Assembly: GCF_035989305.1 (NCBI RefSeq)
Contig: NZ_CP108514.1
Location: 3,224,501-3,288,500 of the forward strand
Length of the DNA: 64,000 nucleotides
Direction: 5' to 3'
Source: Streptomyces sp. NBC_01233
GTDB taxonomy: Bacteria; Actinomycetota; Actinomycetes; Streptomycetales; Streptomycetaceae
A program made the translations under genes and the position numbers. Every line of letters starts with the position of its first letter. The first letter of the stretch is position 1. The notes under the pieces are model-generated. The model ran no database searches. It worked only from the letters and a program-made list of their open reading frames with translations, and was not told the DNA's origin. Shown here one piece after another: positions 38,309 through 48,450 of this stretch.

Positions 38309-39508
38309 TCAGGCTGACAATGGCCGTTGCACCTTGATCGACTGCAGCAGTCCGATCGCCACCCACACCGCGAACATCGACGAGCCTCCGTACGAGACGA
38401 ACGGCAGCGGCAGCCCGGCCACCGGCATGATCCCGAGGGTCATCCCGATGTTCTCGAAGGACTGGAAGGCGAACCAGGCGATGATCCCGGCGCAGACGAT
38501 CGTCCCGTACAGCTCGGTGGTCTCCCGGGCGATCATGCAGGCCCGCCACAGGATGACGGCGAGCAGGAACAGGATCAGCCCGGCTCCGAGGAAGCCCAGT
38601 TCCTCCCCCGCCACGGTGAAGACGAAGTCGGTCTGCTGCTCCGGCACGAACTGGCCGGTCGTCTGCGAGCCCTTGAAGAGCCCCGAGCCGGTGAGACCGC
38701 CGGAGCCGATCGCGATGCGCGCCTGGTTGGTGTTGTAGCCGACGCCCGCGGGGTCCAGCTCCGGGTTGGCGAAGGCCGCGAAGCGGTTGATCTGGTACTC
38801 GTCCAGGACGCCGAGCTGCCAGATCAGGACGGCGCCGCCCGCGCCGGTGCCGAGGAGTCCGAGCACCCAGCGGTTGGAGGCACCGGAGGCCAGCAGCACG
38901 CCGAGCACGATGACGATCATGACCATGACGGACCCGAGGTCGGGCATCAGCATGACGATGCCCATCGGGGCGGCGGCCAGGCAGAGCGCCTTGACCACCG
39001 TGCGGTGGTCCGGATGGGTGAGGTCGCCCGCGTCCACCCGGGTGGCCAGCAGCATCGCCATGACCAGGATGATCGTGATCTTCACGAACTCGGAGGGCTG
39101 GAGGGAGAATCCGCCGCCGATCACGATCCACGCGTGGGCGCCGTTGATGGTGGCGCCGAGCGGGGTCAGCACGGCCAGGATGAGCACCAGCGAGAGCCCG
39201 TAGAGGACCGGCACCGCACCGCGCAGGGTGCGGTGGCCGAGCCAGACGGTGCCGATCATCAGGACGAGCCCGATGCCGGTGTTCAGGGCGTGCCGGGCCA
39301 GGAAGTAGTACGGGTCCCCCTGGTTCAGCTGGGTCCTGTTGCGGGTCGCCGACCACACCAGCAGGGCGCCCATGAAGGACAGGGCGATCGCGGAGAGGAG
39401 TATCGGCCAGTCGAGCCGGCGCACCACGGAGTCGCGGGCGGTGAGCTTGGCCATCGCCCCGCGCTCGGGCGCGTACCGGGAGACGGAGAACTTGTTGGCG
39501 GTCTGCAT
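38309..39508 (-). CDS. rodA: RodA/FtsW-family SEDS peptidoglycan glycosyltransferase
   Basis: A 399-residue polytopic protein with about ten membrane helices. It has the SEDS signature near the end (IGMTLGIMPVAGLPLPFVSYGGSSM) and the essential Asp region earlier. RodA polymerises lipid II glycan strands together with its cognate class B PBP, encoded 12 bases upstream as mrdA. In Streptomyces this cluster (with mreBCD) serves spore-wall synthesis rather than rod growth (family knowledge; I recall the name sfr for this gene). Confidence 0.95.
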   Translation of the reverse strand: MQTANKFSVSRYAPERGAMAKLTARDSVVRRLDWPILLSAIALSFMGALLVWSATRNRTQLNQGDPYYFLARHALNTGIGLVLMIGTVWLGHRTLRGAVPVLYGLSLVLILAVLTPLGATINGAHAWIVIGGGFSLQPSEFVKITIILVMAMLLATRVDAGDLTHPDHRTVVKALCLAAAPMGIVMLMPDLGSVMVMIVIVLGVLLASGASNRWVLGLLGTGAGGAVLIWQLGVLDEYQINRFAAFANPELDPAGVGYNTNQARIAIGSGGLTGSGLFKGSQTTGQFVPEQQTDFVFTVAGEELGFLGAGLILFLLAVILWRACMIARETTELYGTIVCAGIIAWFAFQSFENIGMTLGIMPVAGLPLPFVSYGGSSMFAVWVAIGLLQSIKVQRPLSA

Positions 39509-39520
39509 GTCTTTCGGTCC

Positions 39521-41701
39521 TCAGTCGTGCCGTGCGGGGGGCGGGGCGGGCGGCCCGGCGAGGGCGGGCGGTTCCGGTTCCTCCGGGGACGGCGGCACGT
39601 ACGGCCGGATCTCCGGGGAGTCGATGGAACCGTCGGGGCGGATCCTGGGCAGGTTCGCCTCGGGCTTCAGCAGCAGGGCCTTCTTCAGGTCCTGCTTGCC
39701 GGCCATGTCGAGACCGTAGATGGCGTTGTAGAGGTTGCGGACGGCGGGGCCGGAGGCTCCGGAGCCGGTGCCGCCCTGGGAGATCGTCATGACGATCGTG
39801 AAGTCCTTGGTGTAGGTCGCCAGCCAGGACGTGGTCTGCTTGCCGTACACCTGGGCGGTGCCGGTCTTGGCGTGCATCGGGATCTTGTCCATCGGCCAGC
39901 CGATGAACCGCCAGGCGGCGGTGCCGCCCGGCTCGGCGACCGAGCGCAGGCCCTTGTCGAGGTCGGCGACGGTCTTGGCGCTGATCGGCAGCCTGCCGTG
40001 GGACTGCGGCTTGATCATCTCGATGCGCTTGCCGTCAGGACTGATCAGGGCCTTGCCGACCGTGGGGTTGTAGAGGGTGCCCCCGTTGCTGATGGCGGAG
40101 TACGCGGTGGCCATCTGGATGGGGGTGACGAGGACGTCTCCCTGGCCGATGGCGAAGTTGATGCTGTCGTAGGCCTTCAGCTGATTGCCTTCGAGGCAGC
40201 TCTCGTAGGCGATCTGCTCGACGTAGCTGCCGCCCCGCTTGCCCTGCTTGCACCAGGAGTCCTTGTTGGCCGCCCAGAAGCTCTGCTTCCACTGGCGGTC
40301 GGGGATGCGCCCGGTGACCTCGTTCGGCAGGTCGATGTGGGTCTCGGAGCCGAGTCCGAATTCGCGGGCGGTCCGGTAGAACCAGTCGTGGGCGTTCTTC
40401 TTGGGCTTGAGGCCGCCGTCGCGGTTCCACTCCTTGTGGCCGAGGGCGTAGAAGACGGTGTTGCAGGAGAACTTGAGCGCGTCGCCGAGGGTGATGGGGC
40501 CGTGCCCCTTGGACTCGAAGTTCGCGAAGCTCCGGCCGCCCATGTTGTAGGAGGCGCTGCAGTTGTACTTGTCGTTGAAGCCGTAGCCGGCCCGTACGGC
40601 CGCGCTCGCCGAGACCACCTTGAAGATGGAGCCCGCGGGGGCCTGGCCCTGGATGGCCCGGTTGAGCAGCGGGTAGTTGGAGTTCTTGCTGGTGAGCCTG
40701 GCGTAGTCCTTGCCGGAGATGCCGCCGACCCAGGCGTTGGGGTCGTAGTCGGGCTGGGAGGCCATCGCGACGACGCGGCCGGTCTTGGCCTCCATGACGA
40801 CGACGGCGCCCGAGTCGGCCTCGTACTTGCGGCCGGTGATGTTGTCGGTCTCGTGACGGACGGTCTTCATCGCCTGCTGGAGCTCGAATTCGGCCACGGC
40901 CTGGACCCGGGCGTCGATGCTGGTGATGAGGGTGGACCCGGCCACGCCCGGGTCGGACTTGGTCTGGCCCATGACCCGGCCGAGGTTGTCGACCTCGTAC
41001 GAGGTGACCTCCGCCTTGCCGCGCAGCTGCCGGTCATAGGTGCGTTCGATTCCGGAGCGGCCGACCTGATCGGACCGCAGGTGCGGCGAGTCGGTGTCCT
41101 TCGCCTTCTGGATCTCGTCGTCGGTGACCGGCGAGAGGTAGCCGAGCACCTGCGAGGTACGGGCCCCGCCGGGAGCCGGGTAGCGGCGGACGGCGGTGGG
41201 CTCCGCGGTGATGCCGGGGAAGTCCTCGGGGCGCTCGCGCAGCTGGAGCGCCTGCTGCGTGGTGGCTTCGAGGGTGACCGGAATCGGCTGGTACGGGGAA
41301 CCGTTCCAGCAGGGCGCAGGGGTCTGGGAGTCGCAGAGGCGGACCTTCTCCATGACCTCCTTGGGGGTCATGTCCAGGACGTCGGCGAGGCGGGTCATGA
41401 CGCCCTTGCCCCGGTCCTTCATCTTCATCAGCGCGGTCCGGCTGGCGGAGACGACGAGCCGGGTCTCGTTGTCGGCGAGGGGGACCCCGCGGGCGTCGAG
41501 GATCGAACCGCGCACGGCGGGCTGGACCACCCGCTGGACGTGGTTGCTCTTGGCCTCGTGGTAGTACTCGGCGCCGTTGCGGATCTGCAGGAACCAGAGC
41601 CGGCCGCCGAGGGTGACCAGCATCGAGAGGATGAGCACCTGCATGATGACGAGCCTGATCTGCACCCGGGAGGTGCGGCCGGTCTCCGGAACGTTCGTCA
41701 T
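39521..41701 (-). CDS. mrdA: Penicillin-binding protein 2 (class B transpeptidase)
   Basis: A 726-residue PBP2. An N-terminal anchor (about 15-35) is followed by a pedestal domain and the transpeptidase domain. The active-site SxxK is SIFK in APAGSIFKVVSASAA, SxN is SCN in LKFSCNTVFYALG, and KTG is in HAKTGTAQVYGK. A Pro-rich tail closes the protein (PPSPEEPEPPALAGPPAPPP). It cross-links peptidoglycan with RodA and lies 13 bases downstream of mreD and directly before rodA. An inserted segment with three cysteines between SCN and KTG (around CKQGKRGG and SCLEG) may form a disulfide. Confidence 0.96.
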   Translation of the reverse strand: MTNVPETGRTSRVQIRLVIMQVLILSMLVTLGGRLWFLQIRNGAEYYHEAKSNHVQRVVQPAVRGSILDARGVPLADNETRLVVSASRTALMKMKDRGKGVMTRLADVLDMTPKEVMEKVRLCDSQTPAPCWNGSPYQPIPVTLEATTQQALQLRERPEDFPGITAEPTAVRRYPAPGGARTSQVLGYLSPVTDDEIQKAKDTDSPHLRSDQVGRSGIERTYDRQLRGKAEVTSYEVDNLGRVMGQTKSDPGVAGSTLITSIDARVQAVAEFELQQAMKTVRHETDNITGRKYEADSGAVVVMEAKTGRVVAMASQPDYDPNAWVGGISGKDYARLTSKNSNYPLLNRAIQGQAPAGSIFKVVSASAAVRAGYGFNDKYNCSASYNMGGRSFANFESKGHGPITLGDALKFSCNTVFYALGHKEWNRDGGLKPKKNAHDWFYRTAREFGLGSETHIDLPNEVTGRIPDRQWKQSFWAANKDSWCKQGKRGGSYVEQIAYESCLEGNQLKAYDSINFAIGQGDVLVTPIQMATAYSAISNGGTLYNPTVGKALISPDGKRIEMIKPQSHGRLPISAKTVADLDKGLRSVAEPGGTAAWRFIGWPMDKIPMHAKTGTAQVYGKQTTSWLATYTKDFTIVMTISQGGTGSGASGPAVRNLYNAIYGLDMAGKQDLKKALLLKPEANLPRIRPDGSIDSPEIRPYVPPSPEEPEPPALAGPPAPPPARHD

Positions 41702-41714
41702 GCCTGCTCCTCCC

Positions 41715-42422
41715 TCACAGCTTCTTGACGCTCTTCACACCCTTGACTGCCTTGACGCCCTTTATGCGGACGGCCTTGTTGGCGCGGGAGCGCGCGGTCT
41801 TCAGCCGCAGCCCGCCGCGCTGGCTGCCGATGCGCAGGCCCGTACCGCCGGCCAGCCAGCCGGCGGAGACGTCGGCGGCCTTGTTGGCGGGGCCGCCGCC
41901 GGCCTCGACGGCCATCGGGTCGTTCTCGGCGCGCCGGGCCAGGGCCATGATGAACGGCACCGTGAACGGCGCGAGCAGCAGGTCGTAGAGGGTCGCGGTG
42001 AACAGCAGCCCGGTCAGGCCCACGTGGCGGGCGGCGGTGTCGCCGACGAGGGCGCCCACGCCCGCGTAGAGCAGGGTGGAGCCGGTCGCGGCGGCGACGA
42101 CGGTGAGCATGGGGCCCCAGGCGGAGCGGAAGCGCCCGCCGTCGGGGCGGACCAGCCCGCAGAGGTAGCCGATGACGCACAGCACGAGCGCGTACCGCCC
42201 GGCGGCGTGGTCGGCGGGCGGGGCCAGGTCGGCGAGGAGACCGGCGGCGAAGCCGATCAGGGCTCCGCTGACGTGCCCGTACACGAGTGCGAGGGCGACG
42301 ACGGTGAGGAGCAGCAGGTCGGGTACCGCGCCGGGCAGTTGGAGCCGACCCAGGACGGTGACCTGGACGACGAGGGCGACCACGACGAGCGTGGCCGAGA
42401 GCAGGATCCGGTTGAAGCGCAT
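41715..42422 (-). CDS. mreD: Rod shape-determining protein MreD
   Basis: A 235-residue membrane protein with about five helices in residues 5-165 and a basic cytoplasmic tail (RANKAVRIKGVKAVKGVKSV) rich in Lys/Val repeats. It links MreC and MreB to the wall synthases. The ATG giving MRFNRILLSATLVV is chosen, 13 bases after the mreC stop; the upstream extension is unconvincing. The long positively charged tail is unusual compared with enterobacterial MreD. Confidence 0.92.
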   Translation of the reverse strand: MRFNRILLSATLVVVALVVQVTVLGRLQLPGAVPDLLLLTVVALALVYGHVSGALIGFAAGLLADLAPPADHAAGRYALVLCVIGYLCGLVRPDGGRFRSAWGPMLTVVAAATGSTLLYAGVGALVGDTAARHVGLTGLLFTATLYDLLLAPFTVPFIMALARRAENDPMAVEAGGGPANKAADVSAGWLAGGTGLRIGSQRGGLRLKTARSRANKAVRIKGVKAVKGVKSVKKL

Positions 42423-42435
42423 GGGCGGTCTGCTC

Positions 42436-43383
42436 CTACTCGTCGGCCGGCTTGCCGGGCACACTGGCGGACCCGGACGGGGTCACCGTGACGGTGACCG
42501 TCGGGGTGGGCTTGGGGGCCTCGGGCTTGGGCGGCAGCACGGCGTCACGGGGGTCCTCGCGCGGCGGCATCACGACGACGCCGACGATGTCCAAGCGGGA
42601 GAAGGCGACGGCCGGATTGACCCAGACGGTGCGGGTCAGGTCGCCGCGCGAGGGGTCGACCTTGATGACCTCGCCGATCGGCACGCCGGGCACGAAGGGC
42701 TTGTTGCCGCGCGAGCCGAAGGTGACGAGCCGGTCGCCGGGGTTGATCTTGGCCTTGCCGTTGAGCATCTGGACGGACATCGCGCGGTCGCCCTGGCCGG
42801 TGGCGAAGCCGAGTTCGCCGGTCTTCTCCAGCCGGGTGCCGACGGTGAAGTCGGGGTCGTTGGCGAGGACTACGGTGGCGGTGTCCGGGCCGACGGTGCT
42901 GACCCGGCCCACGAGCCCGTCCCCGTTGAGGACGGTCATGTCGCGTTCGATGCCGTCCTTGCTGCCGGCGTCGATGGTGACGGTCCAGGAGAAGCCCTGG
43001 GCCGCTCCTATCGCGATGACCTCGGCGCCCTTGATGCCGTACTGTCCGGCGCCCGCCCGCTTGAGCATCTCGTCGAGCTCGTGGATGCGGCTGCGGGTCT
43101 GCTCGTCGCTGCCGAGCTTGGCCTTCAGGGCCGCGTTCTCGCGCTCCAGCACGGCGATGCGGTTGTGCCGCTCGCCCGAGTCCCGTACGGCCCCTATGGC
43201 GTTGGCGACCGGATCGACAGCGGTCGCCACACCCTTCTCGACCGGCCCGAAGACCGCTGCCGCGGCCCGCCGGGCACCGTCGACCGGCGACTCCTCGCCT
43301 GCCCTGATGTCCACCGTGATCAACGCGAACGCGATGGCGATCAGAAGCACCAGGAGCAGCCGGCTTTCTCGTGTGTCCCTCAC
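42436..43383 (-). CDS. mreC: Rod shape-determining protein MreC
   Basis: A 315-residue MreC. One N-terminal membrane segment (about 8-27), a coiled coil (about 65-105, IAVLERENAALKAKLGSDEQ), and the two-barrel extracytoplasmic domain (about 110-280, VLNGDGLVGRVSTVGPDTAT and LVTFGSRGNKPFVPGVPIGE) follow in order. The tail is Pro/Lys/Thr-rich (PKPTPTVTVTVTPSGS). It scaffolds PBP2 and RodA. GTG at 43381-43383 is chosen as start, with AGGAAGG about a dozen bases upstream. Confidence 0.94.
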   Translation of the reverse strand: MRDTRESRLLLVLLIAIAFALITVDIRAGEESPVDGARRAAAAVFGPVEKGVATAVDPVANAIGAVRDSGERHNRIAVLERENAALKAKLGSDEQTRSRIHELDEMLKRAGAGQYGIKGAEVIAIGAAQGFSWTVTIDAGSKDGIERDMTVLNGDGLVGRVSTVGPDTATVVLANDPDFTVGTRLEKTGELGFATGQGDRAMSVQMLNGKAKINPGDRLVTFGSRGNKPFVPGVPIGEVIKVDPSRGDLTRTVWVNPAVAFSRLDIVGVVVMPPREDPRDAVLPPKPEAPKPTPTVTVTVTPSGSASVPGKPADE

Positions 43384-43491
43384 GTGCGGCGGCCGTGCCT
43401 TCCTCGTCGGAATTCTCTTTTGCCTGTATATCAACGATCCGCCGCACGGGCCCGGTAGCACCCGTACGGCGGATCCTTGTGTTCCGCATGG

Positions 43492-43510
43492 CCCCTCCGG
43501 CAGGGAGGGG
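43492..43510 (-). terminator. Hairpin between mreB and mreC
   Basis: CCCCTCC pairs with GGAGGGG just past the mreB stop; a second inverted repeat (CCGCACGGG with CCCGTACGG, 43442-43469) follows before mreC. Together they suggest that mreB is partly transcribed alone, with mreC at a lower level or from its own promoter. Confidence 0.55.
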
Positions 43511-43516
43511 TGTCTG

Positions 43517-44536
<1,020 letters not shown>

Positions 44537-44759
44537 GTTGTTCCCCTTGTTCCCCATGAGGAGCGTCTGGCCTTCCAGTTGATAGCGGCTGCTGTCAGGT
44601 CGGCGAGGTGGGTGTGTGGGTGGAGGCCCCATCGTAGTGCCGGAGGTACGGACACCGCGCGACGGGACTCCGGCAATCCCGCCGGAATGGATACCCGCCC
44701 CCTGAATGGTGACGACGTGTCCTGCCCAGGCGTTCCCGCTCGTGCCGGGAAATACCGCA

Positions 44760-44786
44760 GGGCGACCGAAATTACTTCGGTCGCCC
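44760..44786 (-). terminator. Terminator downstream of ndk
   Basis: GGGCGACCGAAAT pairs with ACTTCGGTCGCCC as a near-perfect hairpin, about 60 bases past the ndk stop and upstream of the mreB promoter region. Confidence 0.75.
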
Positions 44787-44843
44787 CAGGTCATGAGCGC
44801 TATTCGGCTGATGTCTCGTCAGGAAAGAGTGATCCGAATGAGT

Positions 44844-45254
44844 CTAGAGAGCGGGGAAGAACAGCTTCAGCTCGCGCTCCGCGGACTCCTCCGAGTCCGA
44901 GGCGTGGATGAGGTTCTCCCTGGTGACGGTGCCGAAGTCGCCCCGGATGGAGCCGGGCGCCGCGGCGATCGGGTCAGTGGGTCCGGCCAGCTGGCGGACA
45001 CCCTCGATGACGCGTTCCCCTTCGACGACCAGGGCGACCACGGGACCGCTCGCCATGAAGCCCATGAGGGGCTCGTAGAACGGCTTGCCCTTGTGCTCGC
45101 CGTAGTGCGTCTCCAGGGTCTCCTGGTCCAGCGTGCGCAGCTCCAGTGCGGGAATGGTCCAGCCGGCCTTCCGCTCGATGCGGCCGATGATCTCGCCGAC
45201 CAGACCACGACGGACGGCGTCGGGCTTGAGCAGGACGAGGGTGCGCTGGGTCAT
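44844..45254 (-). CDS. ndk: Nucleoside diphosphate kinase
   Basis: Balances nucleoside triphosphate pools by transferring phosphate through a histidine intermediate. The 136-residue protein begins TQRTLVLLKPDAVRRGLVGE, and the active-site His lies in ENLIHASDS, with ERELKLFF at the end. It has the standard family length. It stands alone with a terminator behind it; DUF4233 and folC lie upstream on the same strand. Confidence 0.98.
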   Translation of the reverse strand: MTQRTLVLLKPDAVRRGLVGEIIGRIERKAGWTIPALELRTLDQETLETHYGEHKGKPFYEPLMGFMASGPVVALVVEGERVIEGVRQLAGPTDPIAAAPGSIRGDFGTVTRENLIHASDSEESAERELKLFFPAL

Positions 45255-45351
45255 GTTTCGGCTCCTTGCGGCAAACGGGTGCGGTGGGACGAATCTACAG
45301 GGCCATCAGGGGCCGGCCGGCCGGTCGCCGGCCGGGCCCGGAGCGAGCCCG

Positions 45352-45729
45352 TCACGCGGTGTCGGGCGCCGCGGGCGCCGCGGACGCCCCGGATGCCTCC
45401 TGCGCGGCCGCCCAGCGCTCCTTGATCGTGTCGATCTTCCGGCCGTAGTGGACCGAGCACCACCACAGGCCGGCGAAGACCGCGCCGAGGAAGAACATCG
45501 TGGGGACGACGAACCCGCTCACGATCAGGCCGATCTGCAGGGCCCAGCCCAGCTGGACCGCCCCGGGACGCGACAGCATCCCGCACAGCAGCACCGACAG
45601 CAGCATCGTGACCCCGCACACCGTCCAGACCATGGCCTGGGTCAGATCGGGGTCCTTCATCGCCACCAGCCCCGCGAAGCCGATCACGAAGAACTCGCCG
45701 ATCAGCGTGCTCGCACACAGCGTGCGCAT
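45352..45729 (-). CDS. DUF4233 membrane protein
   Basis: A 125-residue protein with three to four hydrophobic helices (within about 5-95) and a hydrophilic tail (DTIKERWAAAQEASGASAAP). It matches the DUF4233 pattern I associate with the gene directly after folC in actinobacteria, and here it starts three bases after the folC stop, so the two are surely co-transcribed. Function unknown; the tight coupling to folC is conserved but unexplained. Confidence 0.85.
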   Translation of the reverse strand: MRTLCASTLIGEFFVIGFAGLVAMKDPDLTQAMVWTVCGVTMLLSVLLCGMLSRPGAVQLGWALQIGLIVSGFVVPTMFFLGAVFAGLWWCSVHYGRKIDTIKERWAAAQEASGASAAPAAPDTA

Positions 45730-45732
45730 CCC

Positions 45733-47271
45733 TCAGCCCCTCTTCAGCAGCAGGCGGGCCTCGCCCACCGTGATCACGGAACCGGTCACCAGGACCCCGC
45801 CCCCTCCGTACTCGGCCTCTTCCTCCGCCAGGGTGATCGCCGCCTCCAGGGCGTCGTCCAGCCGCGGCTCCACCTGCACCCGGTCCACGCCGAAGACCTC
45901 GACCGCGACGGCCGCCAGCTCGTCCGCGCCCATCGACCGGTGGCTGGAGTTCTCCGTGACCACCACTTCCGCGAAGATCGGCTCGAAGGCCTCCAGTACC
46001 CCGCGGACGTCCTTGCCCTCGCTCGCGGCCACGACCCCGATCAGCCGGCTGAAGCCGAACGACTCGGTCACCGCCTCCGCCGTGGCCGCGGCACCCGCCG
46101 GGTTGTGCGCCGCGTCCAGGACCACCGTCGGGCTGCGCCGCACGACCTCCATGCGGCCCGGCGAGGTCACCGAGGCGAAGGCCCGCTGCACCGTCTCCAG
46201 GTCCAGCACCCGCGCGTGCTCCTGGCCGATCCCGAAGAAGGCCTCGACCGCCGCCAGCGCCACCGCCGCGTTGTGCGCCATGTGGGCGCCGTACAGCGGC
46301 AGGAAGATGCCGTCGTACTCCCCGCCCACACCGCGCAGCGTCAGCTGCTGGCCGCCGACCGCGACCTCGCGCGAGACGACGCCGAACTCCATGCCCTCGC
46401 GGGCCACCGTGGCGTCGGCCTCCACGGCCTTCTTCAACAGCACCTGCGCCGCGTCCACCGGCTGCTGCGCCAGGATCACGGTCGCGTCCTGCTTGATGAC
46501 GCCACCCTTCTCCACGGCGATCTCGCCGGGCGTGGAGCCGAGCCGGTCGGTGTGGTCCAGGCTGATCGGGGTGACCACCGCGACCGAGGCGTCGATGACG
46601 TTGGTGGCGTCCCAGCTGCCGCCCATGCCCACCTCGACCACGGCCACGTCCACGGGCGCGTCCGCGAAGGCCGCGTAGGCCATTCCGGTGAGCACCTCGA
46701 AGAACGACAGCCGGAACTCCTCGGCGGCGTCGACCATCTCCATGTACGGCTTGACGTCCTGGTACGTCTCGACGAACCGCTCGGCGCTGATGGGCGCCCC
46801 GTCGAGGCTGATCCGCTCGGTGATCGACTGCACGTGCGGGCTGGTGTAGCGCCCGGTGCGCAGCTCGAAGGCGTTCAGCAGGCACTCGATCATGCGGGCG
46901 GTGCTCGTCTTGCCGTTGGTGCCGGTGACGTGGATGGAGGGGTACGCGCGCTGCGGCTCGCCCAGCACGTCCATCAGCGCCGCGATCCGCGACACCGACG
47001 GCTCCAGCTTGGTCTCGCCCCAGCGGGTGGAAAGCTCCTGCTCCACCTCCAGCAGTGCCTTCGCGACCTCCGGGTCGACGGGCGGGGCGGGTACCGGGTC
47101 GCCCTGGGGCGGTCCGGCCTGGGCGCGCAGGGTGCGGCTGCCGGCCTCGATCACCGCCAGGTCGGGGTCGCGGTCGGACTCTTCCGCCACGATCTGGTCG
47201 AACTCGTCGAAGGTGCCGGCGAGGTCGTCGTTGTCGTCGCGGTCGTGGCTCTCGGGCTGCTGCTCACTCAC
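45733..47271 (-). CDS. folC: Folylpolyglutamate synthase / dihydrofolate synthase
   Basis: Adds glutamate to dihydropteroate and folates. The 512-residue protein has the ATP-binding HVTGTNGKTSTARM (about 114-127), SPHVQSITERI, the VEVGMGGSWDATNVI segment and DAAHNPAG near 355. The first 70 residues are an acidic, low-complexity extension not found in shorter FolC proteins. A start further in is possible, but the ATG at 47271 is the clearest. Divergent from the second MreB-like gene. Confidence 0.95.
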   Translation of the reverse strand: MSEQQPESHDRDDNDDLAGTFDEFDQIVAEESDRDPDLAVIEAGSRTLRAQAGPPQGDPVPAPPVDPEVAKALLEVEQELSTRWGETKLEPSVSRIAALMDVLGEPQRAYPSIHVTGTNGKTSTARMIECLLNAFELRTGRYTSPHVQSITERISLDGAPISAERFVETYQDVKPYMEMVDAAEEFRLSFFEVLTGMAYAAFADAPVDVAVVEVGMGGSWDATNVIDASVAVVTPISLDHTDRLGSTPGEIAVEKGGVIKQDATVILAQQPVDAAQVLLKKAVEADATVAREGMEFGVVSREVAVGGQQLTLRGVGGEYDGIFLPLYGAHMAHNAAVALAAVEAFFGIGQEHARVLDLETVQRAFASVTSPGRMEVVRRSPTVVLDAAHNPAGAAATAEAVTESFGFSRLIGVVAASEGKDVRGVLEAFEPIFAEVVVTENSSHRSMGADELAAVAVEVFGVDRVQVEPRLDDALEAAITLAEEEAEYGGGGVLVTGSVITVGEARLLLKRG

Positions 47272-47388
47272 AGGGCCAGTCTACGGACGGGGACCCGCAT
47301 GACTTTCGGCCCGGCCGTTTAGGGACGTTCGGCGGCAAGAGCGACCGGATCGTTATGCAAGCCTTGCGAGCAGCAGATAGGGGAACAA

Positions 47389-48438
47389 ATGCCGCAGGCC
47401 AGCACGAACAAGACGGCTACCAGCCGCGACATAGGGATGGACCTGGGGACGGCCAACACCCTCGTCTACGCGCGGGGGCACGGAATCGTCCTCGACGAGC
47501 CGTCCGTGGTCGCCGTCAAAGCGGGCACCACCACCGCCCTGGCCGTCGGATCGGACGCCAAGGAGACCATCGGCCGCACCCCCGGCTCCATCACCGCGAT
47601 CCGCCCCCTCAAGGACGGCGTGATCTGCGACTACGAGGCCGCCGAGGAGATGATCCGGCACTTCGTGCGCAAGGCCGTCCCCGGCCGCCGGCCGCGCACC
47701 CGGATGGTGATCTGCGTGCCCTCCGGGGTCACACCCGTCGAGCGGCGCGCCATCGTCCACGCCTCCACCCGGGCCGGAGCCAAGGCCGTGCACCTGATCG
47801 AGGAGCCGATGGCCGCCGCGATCGGCGCCGGACTGCCCGTGGCCGAACCCCGCGGCTCCATGGTCGTGGACATCGGCGGCGGCACCTCCGAGGTCGCCGT
47901 CATCTCTCTGGGCGGCATCGTCACCTCCCGGTCCCTGCGCACCGGCGGAGACCGGCTCGACGCCGCGATCACCGACCACGTCCGCAAGCAGCGCGCGCTC
48001 CTCATCGGGGAGCGCACCGCCGAGGACGTCAAGCTCGGCATCGGCTCGGCATGGCCGGTGCCGGACCGGCCGGAACTGGAGACGCGCACCTTCACCGTGC
48101 GCGGTCGCGAGAAGGTCGGCGGCATGCCCAAGACGCTGGAGCTGGGCGCCGCGGACGTGCGGGCGGCCCTCGACGAGCCGGTCGAGGCGATCATCGCCGC
48201 CGTCCGCACCACCCTGGAGGACTGCCCGCCCGAACTGTCCGGCGACGTGATGGAGCACGGCATCGTCCTCACCGGCGGCGGCGCCCTGCTCCCCGGCCTG
48301 GACCTGCGGATGGCCTCGGCGACGGGCATCCCGGTCTTCGTGGCGGACAACCCGCTGCACTGCGCGGCGCTGGGCTCCGGGCGGTGCGTGGAGGACCTGG
48401 ACGCCCTGGGCGGCCTGCTGGTCCCGGCGAAGGCCTAG
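47389..48438 (+). CDS. Second MreB/Mbl-like actin homologue
   Basis: A 349-residue MreB paralogue. Phosphate-1 [13 protein letters not shown], phosphate-2 [15 protein letters not shown] and GGGALLPGLDLRMA are intact, so it should bind nucleotide. It differs from the mreB product in the less conserved middle (WPVPDRPELETRTFTVRGRE) and lacks the SFIGRD N-terminus, starting instead with a polar MPQASTNKTATSR. GGGGA lies just upstream of the ATG. It stands alone, divergent from folC and convergent with a histidine kinase. It is probably an Mbl-type protein acting in spore-wall synthesis; which paralogue it is cannot be decided here. Confidence 0.9.
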   Translation: MPQASTNKTATSRDIGMDLGTANTLVYARGHGIVLDEPSVVAVKAGTTTALAVGSDAKETIGRTPGSITAIRPLKDGVICDYEAAEEMIRHFVRKAVPGRRPRTRMVICVPSGVTPVERRAIVHASTRAGAKAVHLIEEPMAAAIGAGLPVAEPRGSMVVDIGGGTSEVAVISLGGIVTSRSLRTGGDRLDAAITDHVRKQRALLIGERTAEDVKLGIGSAWPVPDRPELETRTFTVRGREKVGGMPKTLELGAADVRAALDEPVEAIIAAVRTTLEDCPPELSGDVMEHGIVLTGGGALLPGLDLRMASATGIPVFVADNPLHCAALGSGRCVEDLDALGGLLVPAKA

Positions 48439-48450
48439 CCGGGGCGCCGT

